A stretch of 64,000 nt of DNA from Pseudomonas oryzihabitans (GCF_001518815.1 NZ_CP013987.1:2025001-2089000), one strand, 5' to 3'. Positions 34,559 to 42,895 are shown, numbered from the stretch's first letter. Made by a program: numbers and translations. The notes: a model not told the origin generated them from the sequence alone.

Positions 34559-35479
34559 TCAGGCCGGCTGCTTTTCCGCGTCTTCTTCGGCGGCTTCCAG
34601 CTGGCGGTCCTGGGCGGCCTTGAGGCGGCTGACCACGTCCAGGTGCTGGTGCAGGAAGACTGCTGCCTCTTCGCGGCTGCCGCCTTCGAGCAGGTCGAGA
34701 ATGTGCAGGTGCTCCTGGCTCTGGCCGATCTGCCGCGAGCGCTCGACGTTCGATCTGTAGGCCATGAAGCGGCGCAACTGATTCTGTCGGCGGATGGCTT
34801 CGAGCAGGAAGACGTTGCCCGAGCAGCGCACCAGCAATTCGTGGAAGCTGGAGCCGATCTCGAACAACTGCGCGCGAGACAGGGTGAACAGCTCACCGTC
34901 CAGCAGCCGCTGCTGCCACTGGCGGGCCTGGGCGAAGGCCCGCTTGTCGATGCGATAGCCCGGTTCGCGCAGGGCGAAGGGCTCGATGGCCATGCGGAAG
35001 CGATAGCTTTGGATATGGGCTTCGCTGTCATGCAGGAAGGTATTGATCTCCCACCCCTGGCCAGGGCGGCGTTCGATCATGGCCTCGCTGGCCAGGCGGT
35101 TGAGCACCTTGAGCAACTGGCCGCGGGGAATCTGGTAGCGACGCAGCAACTCGGCCTCGAAGAAGCTGTTGCGGATGTCCCCGCGCAGCATGTCGTCCAC
35201 CACCCGCAGATAGAGCTCCTCGTAGGGATCGTCCTCGCTGGGCAGGGCCGCCTGCTCGATGGTGCTGGCATTACGGGTCAGGAAGAAGCCGCGATTGGGC
35301 TCCTTGCGCGCCAGGCCCAGTTCTTCGAGAAGGGCAAAACCGCGGCGCACCGGTGAGCGGGAAACGCCCAGTTCCTTGGCGAAGGCCTCTTCACGCAACG
35401 GATCACCGGCTTTCATCGAGCGGGCACGGGCAAGATCGATGATGCGCGGGGCGAGTTGTTCGGCGAGGTCTTTTTTCAT
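34559..35479 (-). CDS. GntR-family regulator with two winged-helix domains and FCD-like domain
   Basis: This 306-residue protein has a first GntR winged helix (about residues 10-65, FAKELGVSRSPVRRGFALLEELG). A second helix-turn-helix-like segment follows (about 85-145, LLRRYQIPRGQLLKVLNRLASEAM), then an FCD-like helical domain and a charged tail (EAAEEDAEKQPA). I start at the Met before KKDLAEQL; the frame runs 73 codons further upstream but through low-quality, intergenic-type sequence. It sits inside the carboxylic-acid cluster and is the natural candidate for the ATTGT-N18-ACAAT sites. Confidence 0.83.
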   Translation of the reverse strand: MKKDLAEQLAPRIIDLARARSMKAGDPLREEAFAKELGVSRSPVRRGFALLEELGLARKEPNRGFFLTRNASTIEQAALPSEDDPYEELYLRVVDDMLRGDIRNSFFEAELLRRYQIPRGQLLKVLNRLASEAMIERRPGQGWEINTFLHDSEAHIQSYRFRMAIEPFALREPGYRIDKRAFAQARQWQQRLLDGELFTLSRAQLFEIGSSFHELLVRCSGNVFLLEAIRRQNQLRRFMAYRSNVERSRQIGQSQEHLHILDLLEGGSREEAAVFLHQHLDVVSRLKAAQDRQLEAAEEDAEKQPA

Positions 35480-35619
35480 CGGGATTCTTCTGGACAACGG
35501 ATACCGGGTGGTGCGTGCCGGGCAGGACGGCTGGCCGGGTCTGGCGGATAGCCCGACGTTACCATAACCGCGGCTACCCGGAGCGGACGACGGCGCGGAA
35601 GGCGCCGTCGCCGAGGCCA

Positions 35620-36957
35620 TCAGGTCGCCGAGTACAGTGGGAACAGGCCCAGTACCATGGAGACGGCCATAAGCAGGAAGCTCAGGGCGAACGCCCATTT
35701 CATGGTGTAGCGCTGGTGATCGCTGAACTCTACCCCGGCCAGGCCCACCAGCAGGTAGGTGGACGCTACCAGCGGACTGAGCAGGTGCACCGGCTGGCCG
35801 ATGAGCGAGGCCCGGCCGATCTCCGCCGCGCCTATGCCGTAGGCCTCGGCGGCATGGGCCAGCACTGGCAGCACGCCGTAGTAGAAGGCGTCGTTGGACA
35901 TGAAGAAGGTGCCGGGGATGCTCAGCAGCGCGGTGATGGGCGCCAGGTAGTTGCCCCAGCTCTCCGGCAAGGCCCAGAGCAGCGAACCGGACATCGCCTT
36001 GACCATGCCGGTCCCGGACAGGATGCCGGCGAAGATACCGGCGGCGATGAAGATCGAGATCTGCGTCAGGGCTGCGGGCGCATGGGCCGAGATGCGGCGG
36101 CGCTGTTCGTCCATCTGCCGGTAGTTGATGGTCAGCGCGATGCAGAAGGCGACCATGAACAGGATCGGCAGCGGCAGCAGTTCGATCACGAGGCAGGTCA
36201 TCAGTGCCAAGGTGAGCAGGGCATTGAACCAGAACAGCTTGGGCCGGCGCAGCTCGGCGTTCTCATCGCTCAAGGTCAGCAGATCACCCATGTCTTCGTC
36301 CATGCCCGTCGCGCGTAACGGGTTGCTGCCTGGCGCCACCAGCAGGCCCAGGCGGCGCCGCTCCTGCAACCCCAGCCAGAAGGCCAGCGCCAATACCCCG
36401 ATGAAGCTGACGATCATCGGCGGGATCAGCGGAATGAACAGCTGACTGGTTTCCACCTGCAGCGCCGCGGCGATCCGCGCCATGGGACCGCTCCAGGGCA
36501 GCAGGTTGGTAACGCTGGCAGCGAGGATGACCACGCAGGGCAGGATCAGTGGATTCAGCCGCAGTCGGCGGAACAGCGGCAGCATGGCGGTCAGGGTGAT
36601 CATGTAGGTGGTGGAACCGTCACCGTCCAGCGACACCATGCCGGCCAGCAGCGTGGCGAAGAGCACGGCCTTCGCGGGATCGCCTTTGATCAGCTTGATG
36701 AAGGTGCGGATGATGGGATCGAACAGCCCGGTGTCGAACATCAGGCCGAAGTAGAGGATGGCAAACATCACCATGATGGCAGTGGGCGCGACCTTGCGCA
36801 GACCATCGATCATCATCGGGCCCATTTCGGGAGCGAAGCCGCCGATGATGGCGAAGACGATGGGGATGATGGTCAGGGCCACCAGCGGTGGCAGACGCTT
36901 GGTCATGATCAGCGCCATGAAGGTCACGATCATTCCAAAGCCAAGTAGAGAGAGCAT
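35620..36957 (-). CDS. CitMHS-family (citrate/tricarboxylate) transporter
   Basis: This 445-residue membrane protein has about 12 helices and typical CitMHS features: FGMIVTFMALIMTKRLPPLVAL at the start, LDGDGSTTYMITLTAMLPL (about residue 115), NLLPWSGPMARIAAAL (about 155) and FFMSNDAFYYGVLPV (about 355). The family carries citrate, often as a metal complex, or related di/tricarboxylates with protons. AGGAG precedes the ATG. Beside an aconitase paralog and a decarboxylating dehydrogenase it most likely imports the acid they degrade. Confidence 0.87.
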   Translation of the reverse strand: MLSLLGFGMIVTFMALIMTKRLPPLVALTIIPIVFAIIGGFAPEMGPMMIDGLRKVAPTAIMVMFAILYFGLMFDTGLFDPIIRTFIKLIKGDPAKAVLFATLLAGMVSLDGDGSTTYMITLTAMLPLFRRLRLNPLILPCVVILAASVTNLLPWSGPMARIAAALQVETSQLFIPLIPPMIVSFIGVLALAFWLGLQERRRLGLLVAPGSNPLRATGMDEDMGDLLTLSDENAELRRPKLFWFNALLTLALMTCLVIELLPLPILFMVAFCIALTINYRQMDEQRRRISAHAPAALTQISIFIAAGIFAGILSGTGMVKAMSGSLLWALPESWGNYLAPITALLSIPGTFFMSNDAFYYGVLPVLAHAAEAYGIGAAEIGRASLIGQPVHLLSPLVASTYLLVGLAGVEFSDHQRYTMKWAFALSFLLMAVSMVLGLFPLYSAT

Positions 36958-36979
36958 CTGTATCTCCTGATTCCAAAAT

Positions 36980-36993
36980 ACAACTTTTGTTGT
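36980..36993. promoter_or_regulatory. Inverted repeat ACAAC-TTTT-GTTGT upstream of CitMHS gene
   Basis: This compact palindrome lies 23 bases before the CitMHS ATG. The ACAA/TTGT halves recall the regional ACAAT/ATTGT motif, but the spacing differs. Confidence 0.35.
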
Positions 36994-37026
36994 GGTTGTC
37001 GTTGTGGTCTGGTGACGGAGCGGCGA

Positions 37027-37770
37027 TCAGCTCATGTGCAGCCCGCCGTTGAGGGAGAAGTCCGCGCCAGTGGCGAAGGCCGATTCGTCCGAGGCCAGCC
37101 AGGAACAGATCGAGGCGATCTCTTCCGGGGTACCCAGGCGGCGCATGGGGATCTCGTGAACGATGCGATCCATGAGTTCAGTACGGGTCAGGGCCTTGAG
37201 TCGTGGCGTGGCGATGTAGCCGGGCGAGACGGTGTTGACGGTGACCCCACGCGCTGCCAGTTCCCTGGCCAGCGCCCGGGTGAAGCCACGGATCGCAGAC
37301 TTGGCGGTGGAGTAGTTGACCTGGCCGACCTGGCCAAGCTGGGCGTTGACCGAGGAAATGTTGATGATCCGGCCCCAGCCGCGGGACGTCATGCCGTCGA
37401 TCACCTGGCGGGTGACGTTGAACAGCGAATTGAGATTGGTATCGATGACGGTCTGCCAGTCGCCCGGCTGCATGTCGCGGAACACCACGTTGCAGGCGGT
37501 ACCGGCATTGTTGACCAGCACATCGACCGGACCGACCTCGTCGCGAATCTTGGCGAAGGCGGCGCGGGTGGATTCCCAGTCAGCAACGTTCCCTTCGGCC
37601 GCGATGAAATCGAAGCCCAGCTTGCGTTGCTGTGCGAGCCAGTCGGTCTTGAGCGATGAGTCCGGGCCGCAGCCGGCGATGACGGTGAAGCCGTCCCGGG
37701 CCAGGCGTTGACAGACGGCGGTACCCAGACCGCCCATTCCGGCTGTGACGAAGGCGATGCGCTTGCTCAT
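37027..37770 (-). CDS. SDR-family reductase, acetoacetyl-CoA reductase (PhaB)-like
   Basis: This 247-residue short-chain dehydrogenase has VTAGMGGLGTAV as the cofactor loop (a Gly-rich variant typical of PhaB), NNAG (about 90), NISSVNAQLGQVGQVNYSTAKSA (catalytic Ser, Tyr, Lys, about 140-160) and LNGGLHMS at the C-terminus. These are close to acetoacetyl-CoA reductases. The start chosen has AGGAG upstream. No PHA synthase is present, so here it more likely reduces or oxidises a hydroxyacid of the acid cluster. The name is by similarity only. Confidence 0.83.
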   Translation of the reverse strand: MSKRIAFVTAGMGGLGTAVCQRLARDGFTVIAGCGPDSSLKTDWLAQQRKLGFDFIAAEGNVADWESTRAAFAKIRDEVGPVDVLVNNAGTACNVVFRDMQPGDWQTVIDTNLNSLFNVTRQVIDGMTSRGWGRIINISSVNAQLGQVGQVNYSTAKSAIRGFTRALARELAARGVTVNTVSPGYIATPRLKALTRTELMDRIVHEIPMRRLGTPEEIASICSWLASDESAFATGADFSLNGGLHMS

Positions 37771-37837
37771 GTGTTGCTCTCCTGTTGTCGTTCTTGTCGG
37801 GCGTGAGCCGTGTTGGAAGCAAGGTACGTCGAACGTT

Positions 37838-37865
37838 ATTGTCCTGTAAACACACAAGATACAAT
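37838..37865. promoter_or_regulatory. Operator-like ATTGT-N18-ACAAT upstream of SDR gene
   Basis: The half-sites ATTGT (37838-37842) and ACAAT (37861-37865) are 23 bp apart centre to centre, 68-95 bases upstream of the SDR start. The right half extends to ACAATATT, identical to the right half of the aconitase-paralog site. Confidence 0.55.
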
Positions 37866-37929
37866 ATTGCGGCTAGGATGCTGCTTCTGTGGCGTGGAAG
37901 CAGCATGGATCCAGTGGGTCAGCTAGGCG

Positions 37930-40614
37930 TCAGGCCGGCGCCTCACTCAGTGCCTTGCGGATGACGTAGGGCAGGATTCCGCCCTGGCGCAGGTAGAGAA
38001 TCTCCTGGCTGGAATCCAATGGCAGTTCCAGAACGATGCTGTCCTGCCGGCCATCCGGGCGGGTGATGCTCAGGGTGATGGGATTAATACCCACCTGCAG
38101 TTCGTCGAGGCCGACGAAATCAAGGCGTTCTTCGGCGCTCAGGGCCAGCGCTTCGACGGTCAGGCCGGCCGGGAAACGGACCGGGAAGATGCCCATTCCG
38201 ATCAGGTTGCTGCGGTGGATGCGCTCGAAGCTCTGCGCCACCACCAGCCGAACCCCCAGGGTGGCCTGGGCCTTGGCCGCCCAGTCGCGACTGGAGCCGG
38301 CGCCATAGTTGATGCCGGCGAACACCACCAGCGGCGTGCCTTGGCGGACCCAGCTGAGGGCGGCGTCGTACACCGGCAATACCTCGCCGTCGGCTGCCCG
38401 CGCCCAGCCGCCCTGGCCCGGATGCGCCGGCAGCAGGCGATTCTTCACCGCGCGGTTGACGAAGGCACCGCGCATCATCACCTCGTGATTGCTGCGCCGG
38501 GTGGAGTACTGGTTGAGGTCTTCCGGCAACTCGCCGTGGGCCACCAGCCACTGGCCGGCGGGGCTGTCCAGGGGAATAGCGCTGGCGGGCGAAATATGGT
38601 CGGTGGTGATGTTGTCGCCCAGCACCATCAGGGCCCGGGCACCGCGCACGGCCAGCGATGTTGGCGGCTCCGGTGCGATACCTTCCAGATAGACCGGACG
38701 CCGCAGGTAGGTCGAGCTGGGCGACCAGGGAAAGCGTACGCTACCCTCGGCCGACAGCGCCTGCCAGTGATGGGTCCCATCCCAGAGAGTGGCGTTGCGC
38801 TGGCGGAACAGCTCCGGGCGCACTGTCTCGCGGACCAGCGCCTGGACCTCGTCGTCGTCCGGCATCAGGTCGCGCAGGTGGACCGGCTGACCGGCCTGAT
38901 CCAGCCCCAGCACGGCCTGTTCGAGATCGACGTCGATACTGCCCGCCAGGGCGTAGGCGACCACCAGGGCCGGTGAGGCGAGGTAACCGAACTGCGCCTT
39001 GGGATTGACCCGCCCCTCGAAGTTGCGGTTACCGGACAGCACCACCACTGTCTTCAGGCCCCGGTCGGCGAAGGCCTCCATGTGGGATTCGAACTTGCCC
39101 GAGTTGCCGATGCAAGTCATGCAGCCGAAACCGGCCAGGTCGAAACCGAGGGCCGCGAAGTCGCTCAGCAGATCGGCATCGCGCAGGTAGTCCGCTACCA
39201 CCCGGGAGCCAGGGGAGAGCGAGGTCTTCACCCAGGGCTTGCGGGTGAGGCCACGTTCGCGCGCCCTTCGCGCCAGGAGACCTGCCTGGATCATCTGGCT
39301 CGGGTTGGCAGTGTTGGTGCAGCTGGTGATGGCGGCGATGGAAATGGCGCCATGGGTCAGCGGCTGGCCGAAGCTCGGCTCGAAGTAGTCCGCCGCCGGG
39401 GTGGAACGCGCGATCAGACCGACGTCCGCATCGACTGGCACCTCAGCCCGAAAGGAGTCTGCGGCTCTGGCCAGGGGCTGCCACTGGTGCGGCTGGTGCG
39501 GACCGGCCACGCTGGGCTCGATACTCGCGAGGTCCAGGTGGATGACCTCTGTGAACTGGGGTTCAGGGTCGTCGTCGTGACGCCAGAGGGTCTGGGCCTC
39601 CAGATAAGCGGCGACGCGCTCACGCAGCTCCGGCGTGCGGCCGGTGAGCTCGAGGTACTCCATGGTCACCGTATCGAAGGGGAAGAACACCACGGTCGCC
39701 CCGTATTCCGGTGCCATGTTGGACAGGGTGCCGCGTACGGCCCAACTCAGGCCCGACAGGCCCGGTCCGCAGAACTCGACGAACTTGCCTACCACGCCGC
39801 GCTGACGCAGCAACTGGGTGACTTTCAAGGAAAGGTCAGTGGCGGTCACCCCCGGACGCAGCGCGTTGGTCACGCGGATACCGATGACCTCGGGAAAGCT
39901 AATCGGTACCGGTTCGCCCAGCATGGCCGCCTGGCCTTCCAGACCGCCCACGCCCCAACCGAGGATGCCGATGGCGTTGATCATCGGCGTATGGCTGTCG
40001 GTAGCGACCATATCGTCCGGGTGCAGCAGTGGCTGGCCGTCGCTGGTCTCGCTTTCCCAGACCACGGTGCCGAGTGACTCCATGTTGACCTGGTGGATGA
40101 TGCCGGTGCCCGGTGGGACCACCTTGAAGTTGTCCAAACTCTTCTGCGCCCATTTGATGAACTGGTAACGCTCGGTGTTGCGGCGATAGTCGATGTCCAG
40201 ATTGGCTTCCACCGCGTCCGGCTCGGCGAAGCGTTCGACGATCACCGAGTGGTCGATGGTGAGCACCGCCGGGATGCGTGGATTCATCCGACTCGGATCA
40301 CCGCCCAGTTCGGCCACCATGTCGCGCATGCCGGCGAAGTCGGCCAGGGCGGGCAGGCAGGTGGTGTCGTGGAACATCAGGCGGTTGGGTAGGAAGGGCG
40401 CTTCACACGGCGGGCCTTCACCACGGGCGCGCGCCAGCACTGGCGGTAGCGCCTCGGGAAAGCAGCGGGCGACGTTTTCCACCAGTAGGCGCAAGGAGTA
40501 CGGCAGGCGCGCCAGGGTGTTGGCGTCGAACAGACGCTTGAGGTCGACATAGGCGTAATGCCGGTCGCCGAGGGTGAGCTGGCCGGCGTGGGCGGAATCC
40601 AGGGCAAACTTCAT
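37930..40614 (-). CDS. Aconitase-superfamily hydratase, AcnA-like paralog
   Basis: This 894-residue protein has all aconitase landmarks: [4Fe-4S] ligands in SCTNTANPSQM (about residue 433) and GFGCMTCIGNSG (about 500), DHSVIVE, and the swivel domain with [13 protein letters not shown] and [11 protein letters not shown]. It is clearly separate from the canonical AcnA at 53043-55742. The N-terminal segment reads RLMFHDTTCLPALADFAGMRD instead of the usual [19 protein letters not shown]. It also lacks the 2-methylcitrate-specific AcnD pattern. It probably isomerises a substituted tricarboxylate or other hydroxyacid, paired with the decarboxylating dehydrogenase and CitMHS carrier. The substrate is inferred only as a class. 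Confidence 0.85.
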   Translation of the reverse strand: MKFALDSAHAGQLTLGDRHYAYVDLKRLFDANTLARLPYSLRLLVENVARCFPEALPPVLARARGEGPPCEAPFLPNRLMFHDTTCLPALADFAGMRDMVAELGGDPSRMNPRIPAVLTIDHSVIVERFAEPDAVEANLDIDYRRNTERYQFIKWAQKSLDNFKVVPPGTGIIHQVNMESLGTVVWESETSDGQPLLHPDDMVATDSHTPMINAIGILGWGVGGLEGQAAMLGEPVPISFPEVIGIRVTNALRPGVTATDLSLKVTQLLRQRGVVGKFVEFCGPGLSGLSWAVRGTLSNMAPEYGATVVFFPFDTVTMEYLELTGRTPELRERVAAYLEAQTLWRHDDDPEPQFTEVIHLDLASIEPSVAGPHQPHQWQPLARAADSFRAEVPVDADVGLIARSTPAADYFEPSFGQPLTHGAISIAAITSCTNTANPSQMIQAGLLARRARERGLTRKPWVKTSLSPGSRVVADYLRDADLLSDFAALGFDLAGFGCMTCIGNSGKFESHMEAFADRGLKTVVVLSGNRNFEGRVNPKAQFGYLASPALVVAYALAGSIDVDLEQAVLGLDQAGQPVHLRDLMPDDDEVQALVRETVRPELFRQRNATLWDGTHHWQALSAEGSVRFPWSPSSTYLRRPVYLEGIAPEPPTSLAVRGARALMVLGDNITTDHISPASAIPLDSPAGQWLVAHGELPEDLNQYSTRRSNHEVMMRGAFVNRAVKNRLLPAHPGQGGWARAADGEVLPVYDAALSWVRQGTPLVVFAGINYGAGSSRDWAAKAQATLGVRLVVAQSFERIHRSNLIGMGIFPVRFPAGLTVEALALSAEERLDFVGLDELQVGINPITLSITRPDGRQDSIVLELPLDSSQEILYLRQGGILPYVIRKALSEAPA

Positions 40615-40741
40615 GGGCTATCCGGTCTGATTGGGGAAGGAAGGGACAGGGGCATCCTAGGAGGGCTCGTCAGCCACCGAAATTGGTATCTGGCCAAGGC
40701 AGCGTTCTCCGTACACGAACGCAAGGTCTCAGGGCTTGGCA

Positions 40742-40775
40742 AATATTGTGCTGTGTTGATATAAAAGACAATATT
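40742..40775. promoter_or_regulatory. Inverted repeat AATATTGT-N18-ACAATATT, probable operator
   Basis: Perfect 8-base arms lie in the divergent region between the aconitase paralog and the TerC-family gene, with ATTGT/ACAAT cores 23 bp apart centre to centre as at 37838-37865. It could control either or both genes. Confidence 0.65.
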
Positions 40776-40844
40776 AGCGACCTGAAATCATTGCGGCCCT
40801 CTGCTGCCCAAGGGACGTCAGCCCCTAAATAGACGAGGTCCACC

Positions 40845-41528
40845 TTGCTTACCACCCTGTCCGATCCGATCTTTCTGACCAGCCTGCTCCAGATCGTCAT
40901 CATCGATATCCTGCTCGGCGGCGACAATGCCGTAGTGATCGCCCTGGCCTGTCGCCGCCTGCCCGAGGCGCAACGACGCAAGGCCATCCTCGGCGGGGTC
41001 GCTGGCGCCGTGGTGCTACGTATCCTGCTGCTGTTCGTCGCCAGCTACGTGCTGGGCTGGCCGCTGCTCAAGGTGGTGGGCGGCGTGCTGCTGCTGTGGA
41101 TCGGCATCAAGCTGCTAGTGCCCGAGGACGACGAGGCCGACGTCAAGGCCGGTACCAGCCTGGGCCAGGCCATCTGGATCATCATGGTGGCCGATGTGGT
41201 GATGAGTCTGGACAACGTCATCGCCGTGGCCGGCGCTGCCCAGGGCCATCTGGGCCTGGCCGTCACCGGCGTGCTCATCAGCATCCCCATCATCATCTTC
41301 GGTAGCCAGATCATCCTGCGCCTGATGGAGCGCTTCCGCTGGTTGGTCATGGCCGGGGCAGCCCTGCTTGGCTGGATCGCCGGCAAGCTGATCGCCAGTG
41401 ACGAACTCCTGCAGGGTTGGCTCGGTACCGCCGACATGCACTGGGTTCCCTATGCGGCCGGCGTTCTCGGCGTCCTCATCGTGCTCGTGACTGGTCAGCT
41501 GCTGGCACGGCGAACAGTACCGGCCTGA
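40845..41528 (+). CDS. TerC/YjbE-family integral membrane protein
   Basis: This 227-residue protein has seven predicted helices with the TerC-family acidic motifs DILLGGDNAVVIAL (about residue 20) and DVVMSLDNVIAVAGA (about 120). The family is linked to metal-ion export (Mn in YceF/YkoY-type, Ca or others). The start seems to be TTG with GAGG upstream; no ATG lies nearby in frame. It leads a plus-strand set with RraA-like and racemase-like genes and diverges from the aconitase paralog. Confidence 0.82.
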   Translation: MLTTLSDPIFLTSLLQIVIIDILLGGDNAVVIALACRRLPEAQRRKAILGGVAGAVVLRILLLFVASYVLGWPLLKVVGGVLLLWIGIKLLVPEDDEADVKAGTSLGQAIWIIMVADVVMSLDNVIAVAGAAQGHLGLAVTGVLISIPIIIFGSQIILRLMERFRWLVMAGAALLGWIAGKLIASDELLQGWLGTADMHWVPYAAGVLGVLIVLVTGQLLARRTVPA

Positions 41529-41558
41529 TCGATCTTTCGACCACCAAGGAGCACCACC

Positions 41559-42032
41559 ATGACCTTCAAGACCACCGACCTCTGTGACGACCATGGCGAC
41601 CGCGCGCGCGTCCTGCAGCCGATCTTCCAGGACCTGGGCGGCCGCCAGGACTTCGCCGGGCCGGCGCTGACGGTCAGGTGCTTCGAGGACAACTCGCGGA
41701 TCAAGGAACTGAGTCAGCAAGCGGGCGAGGGCCGTGTGCTGGTGGTGGATGGCGGTGGTAGCGACCGCTGTGCGCTGCTAGGCGACATCATCGCCGAGGA
41801 CCTGGTTAAGAACGGCTGGGCCGGCGCCCTCATCTACGGCCACGTCCGTGACAAGGCGGTGCTCGCCGGGCTGCCCCTGGCGGTCAAGGCTTTGGGCGTC
41901 TCGCCACGAAAGTCGGTCAAACGCGACGAAGGCCAGATCGGCGAGGCGGTGACCTTCGCCGGGCAGACGATCCGTAGCGGCGATCAGCTCTACGCCGATG
42001 CCGACGGCGTGATCGTCCTCGACGTCCGCTAG
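41559..42032 (+). CDS. RraA-family protein (putative 4-hydroxy-4-methyl-2-oxoglutarate aldolase)
   Basis: This 157-residue protein has the RraA fold signatures: TTDLCDDHGD at the start, FAGPALTV, VLVVDGGGSDRCALLGD (about residue 63), AGALIYGHVRDKAVL and DADGVIVLD at the end. Members are either RNase E regulators (E. coli type) or class II HMG/CHA aldolases. The G-x20-R-D aldolase pattern (G in LLGD, then RDKA) is visible, so pyruvate-aldolase or oxaloacetate-decarboxylase activity is possible. In this acid-catabolic setting an enzymatic role is as plausible as RNA regulation. Confidence 0.85.
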   Translation: MTFKTTDLCDDHGDRARVLQPIFQDLGGRQDFAGPALTVRCFEDNSRIKELSQQAGEGRVLVVDGGGSDRCALLGDIIAEDLVKNGWAGALIYGHVRDKAVLAGLPLAVKALGVSPRKSVKRDEGQIGEAVTFAGQTIRSGDQLYADADGVIVLDVR

Positions 42033-42051
42033 GCGCCTCTGCGGGCTACCA

Positions 42052-42068
42052 GCCGCCTTTCGGGCGGC
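42052..42068 (+). other. Short hairpin between RraA-like and racemase genes
   Basis: GCCGCC and GGCGGC enclose TTTCG, 20 bases after the RraA-like stop. No T tract follows, so only weak termination or message stabilisation is likely. Confidence 0.3.
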
Positions 42069-42089
42069 CCTTCCAGGAGCGCTATCGCC

Positions 42090-42755
42090 ATGACCACTGC
42101 CAAACGCATCTTTCTGATTCACGCCACCCGCATCGCCATCGAACCCATCAACACCGCCTTCGCCCAGGGCTGGCCCGAGGCGCAGCGCTTCGATCTCTGG
42201 GACGACTCGCTGTCGAAGGACGCCAGCACCGCCGGGGGTAGCACGCCGGTGCTTGACCAGCGCATCCAGGACCTCGCCGACCATGCCTTTCGCGGCGAGG
42301 CCGACGCCGTGCTCTTTACCTGCTCGGCCTTCTCCAGCGCCATCGAAGCGTGCCAGCGCCGCTATCGACGACCGGTCCTCAAGCCCAACGAGGCCATGGT
42401 GCAGGAGGCCCTGGCCCAAGGCGGGCGCATTGCCGCCCTGACCACCTTCGGCCCGGCGGGGGCGGCCATCGTCAGCGACTTCGAGGTCGAGGCACAGCGA
42501 CTCGGCCAGGCCGTGAACATCACGCCGATCCTCTGCGAAGGCGCGCTCGAGGCGCTGCATGGAGGTGACCAGGCCCGCCACGACGCCCTCATCGCCACGA
42601 CTGCGGCCCGCCTTCGTGGCGATTATGATGTGCTCTGCTTCGCTCAGTTCTCCATGACCGCCGCGCAGGCGGCCAGTGAGATCGCCTGGGCCGGGCCGGT
42701 GCTCACCACCCCGGCCAGCGCCGTACGGCGCCTGCGGCAGCTGCTGGAAGGGTAG
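42090..42755 (+). CDS. Aspartate/glutamate racemase-superfamily protein
   Basis: This 221-residue protein fits the Asp/Glu/hydantoin racemase superfamily, with one catalytic cysteine region at LFTCSAFSSAIEA (about residue 75) and the second near YDVLCFAQFSM (about 185), where the usual T-C order is changed. That resembles arylmalonate/maleate isomerase-like or decarboxylase subgroups more than true racemases. AGGAG precedes the ATG, 57 bases after the RraA-like gene. The reaction is unknown, possibly isomerisation or decarboxylation of a dicarboxylate. Confidence 0.78.
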   Translation: MTTAKRIFLIHATRIAIEPINTAFAQGWPEAQRFDLWDDSLSKDASTAGGSTPVLDQRIQDLADHAFRGEADAVLFTCSAFSSAIEACQRRYRRPVLKPNEAMVQEALAQGGRIAALTTFGPAGAAIVSDFEVEAQRLGQAVNITPILCEGALEALHGGDQARHDALIATTAARLRGDYDVLCFAQFSMTAAQAASEIAWAGPVLTTPASAVRRLRQLLEG

Positions 42756-42810
42756 TGCCGTCGCGGCGGTCGACCTGGACCTTTGCTCATGTGCCGCCGC
42801 GCATATGGTT

Positions 42811-42825
42811 AGACAAATTCTGTCT
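42811..42825. promoter_or_regulatory. Inverted repeat AGACA-N5-TGTCT
   Basis: A small palindrome lies 14 bases upstream of the shared promoter element at 42839-42859, where an activator of the SBP operon could bind. Confidence 0.3.
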
Positions 42826-42838
42826 TTACCAAAAGTTA

Positions 42839-42859
42839 TAACAGCTCATTAGCCTATAA
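42839..42859 (+). promoter_or_regulatory. Promoter element TAACAGCT-N3-TAGCCTATAA
   Basis: This is a near copy of the element at 5746-5767, also placed in front of an NrtA/TauA-type SBP gene. TAGCCT is a possible -10 hexamer, 36 bases before the ATG. Confidence 0.45.
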
Positions 42860-42895
42860 CGCTTTCGGGGAGCCAATTGGCACGGAGCGTGGTGG

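Noticed and set aside
37930-40614. AcnD (2-methylcitrate dehydratase) as identity of the aconitase paralog
   Set aside because: The N-terminal wording does not follow AcnD as I recall it and no prpF, prpB or prpC gene is nearby.
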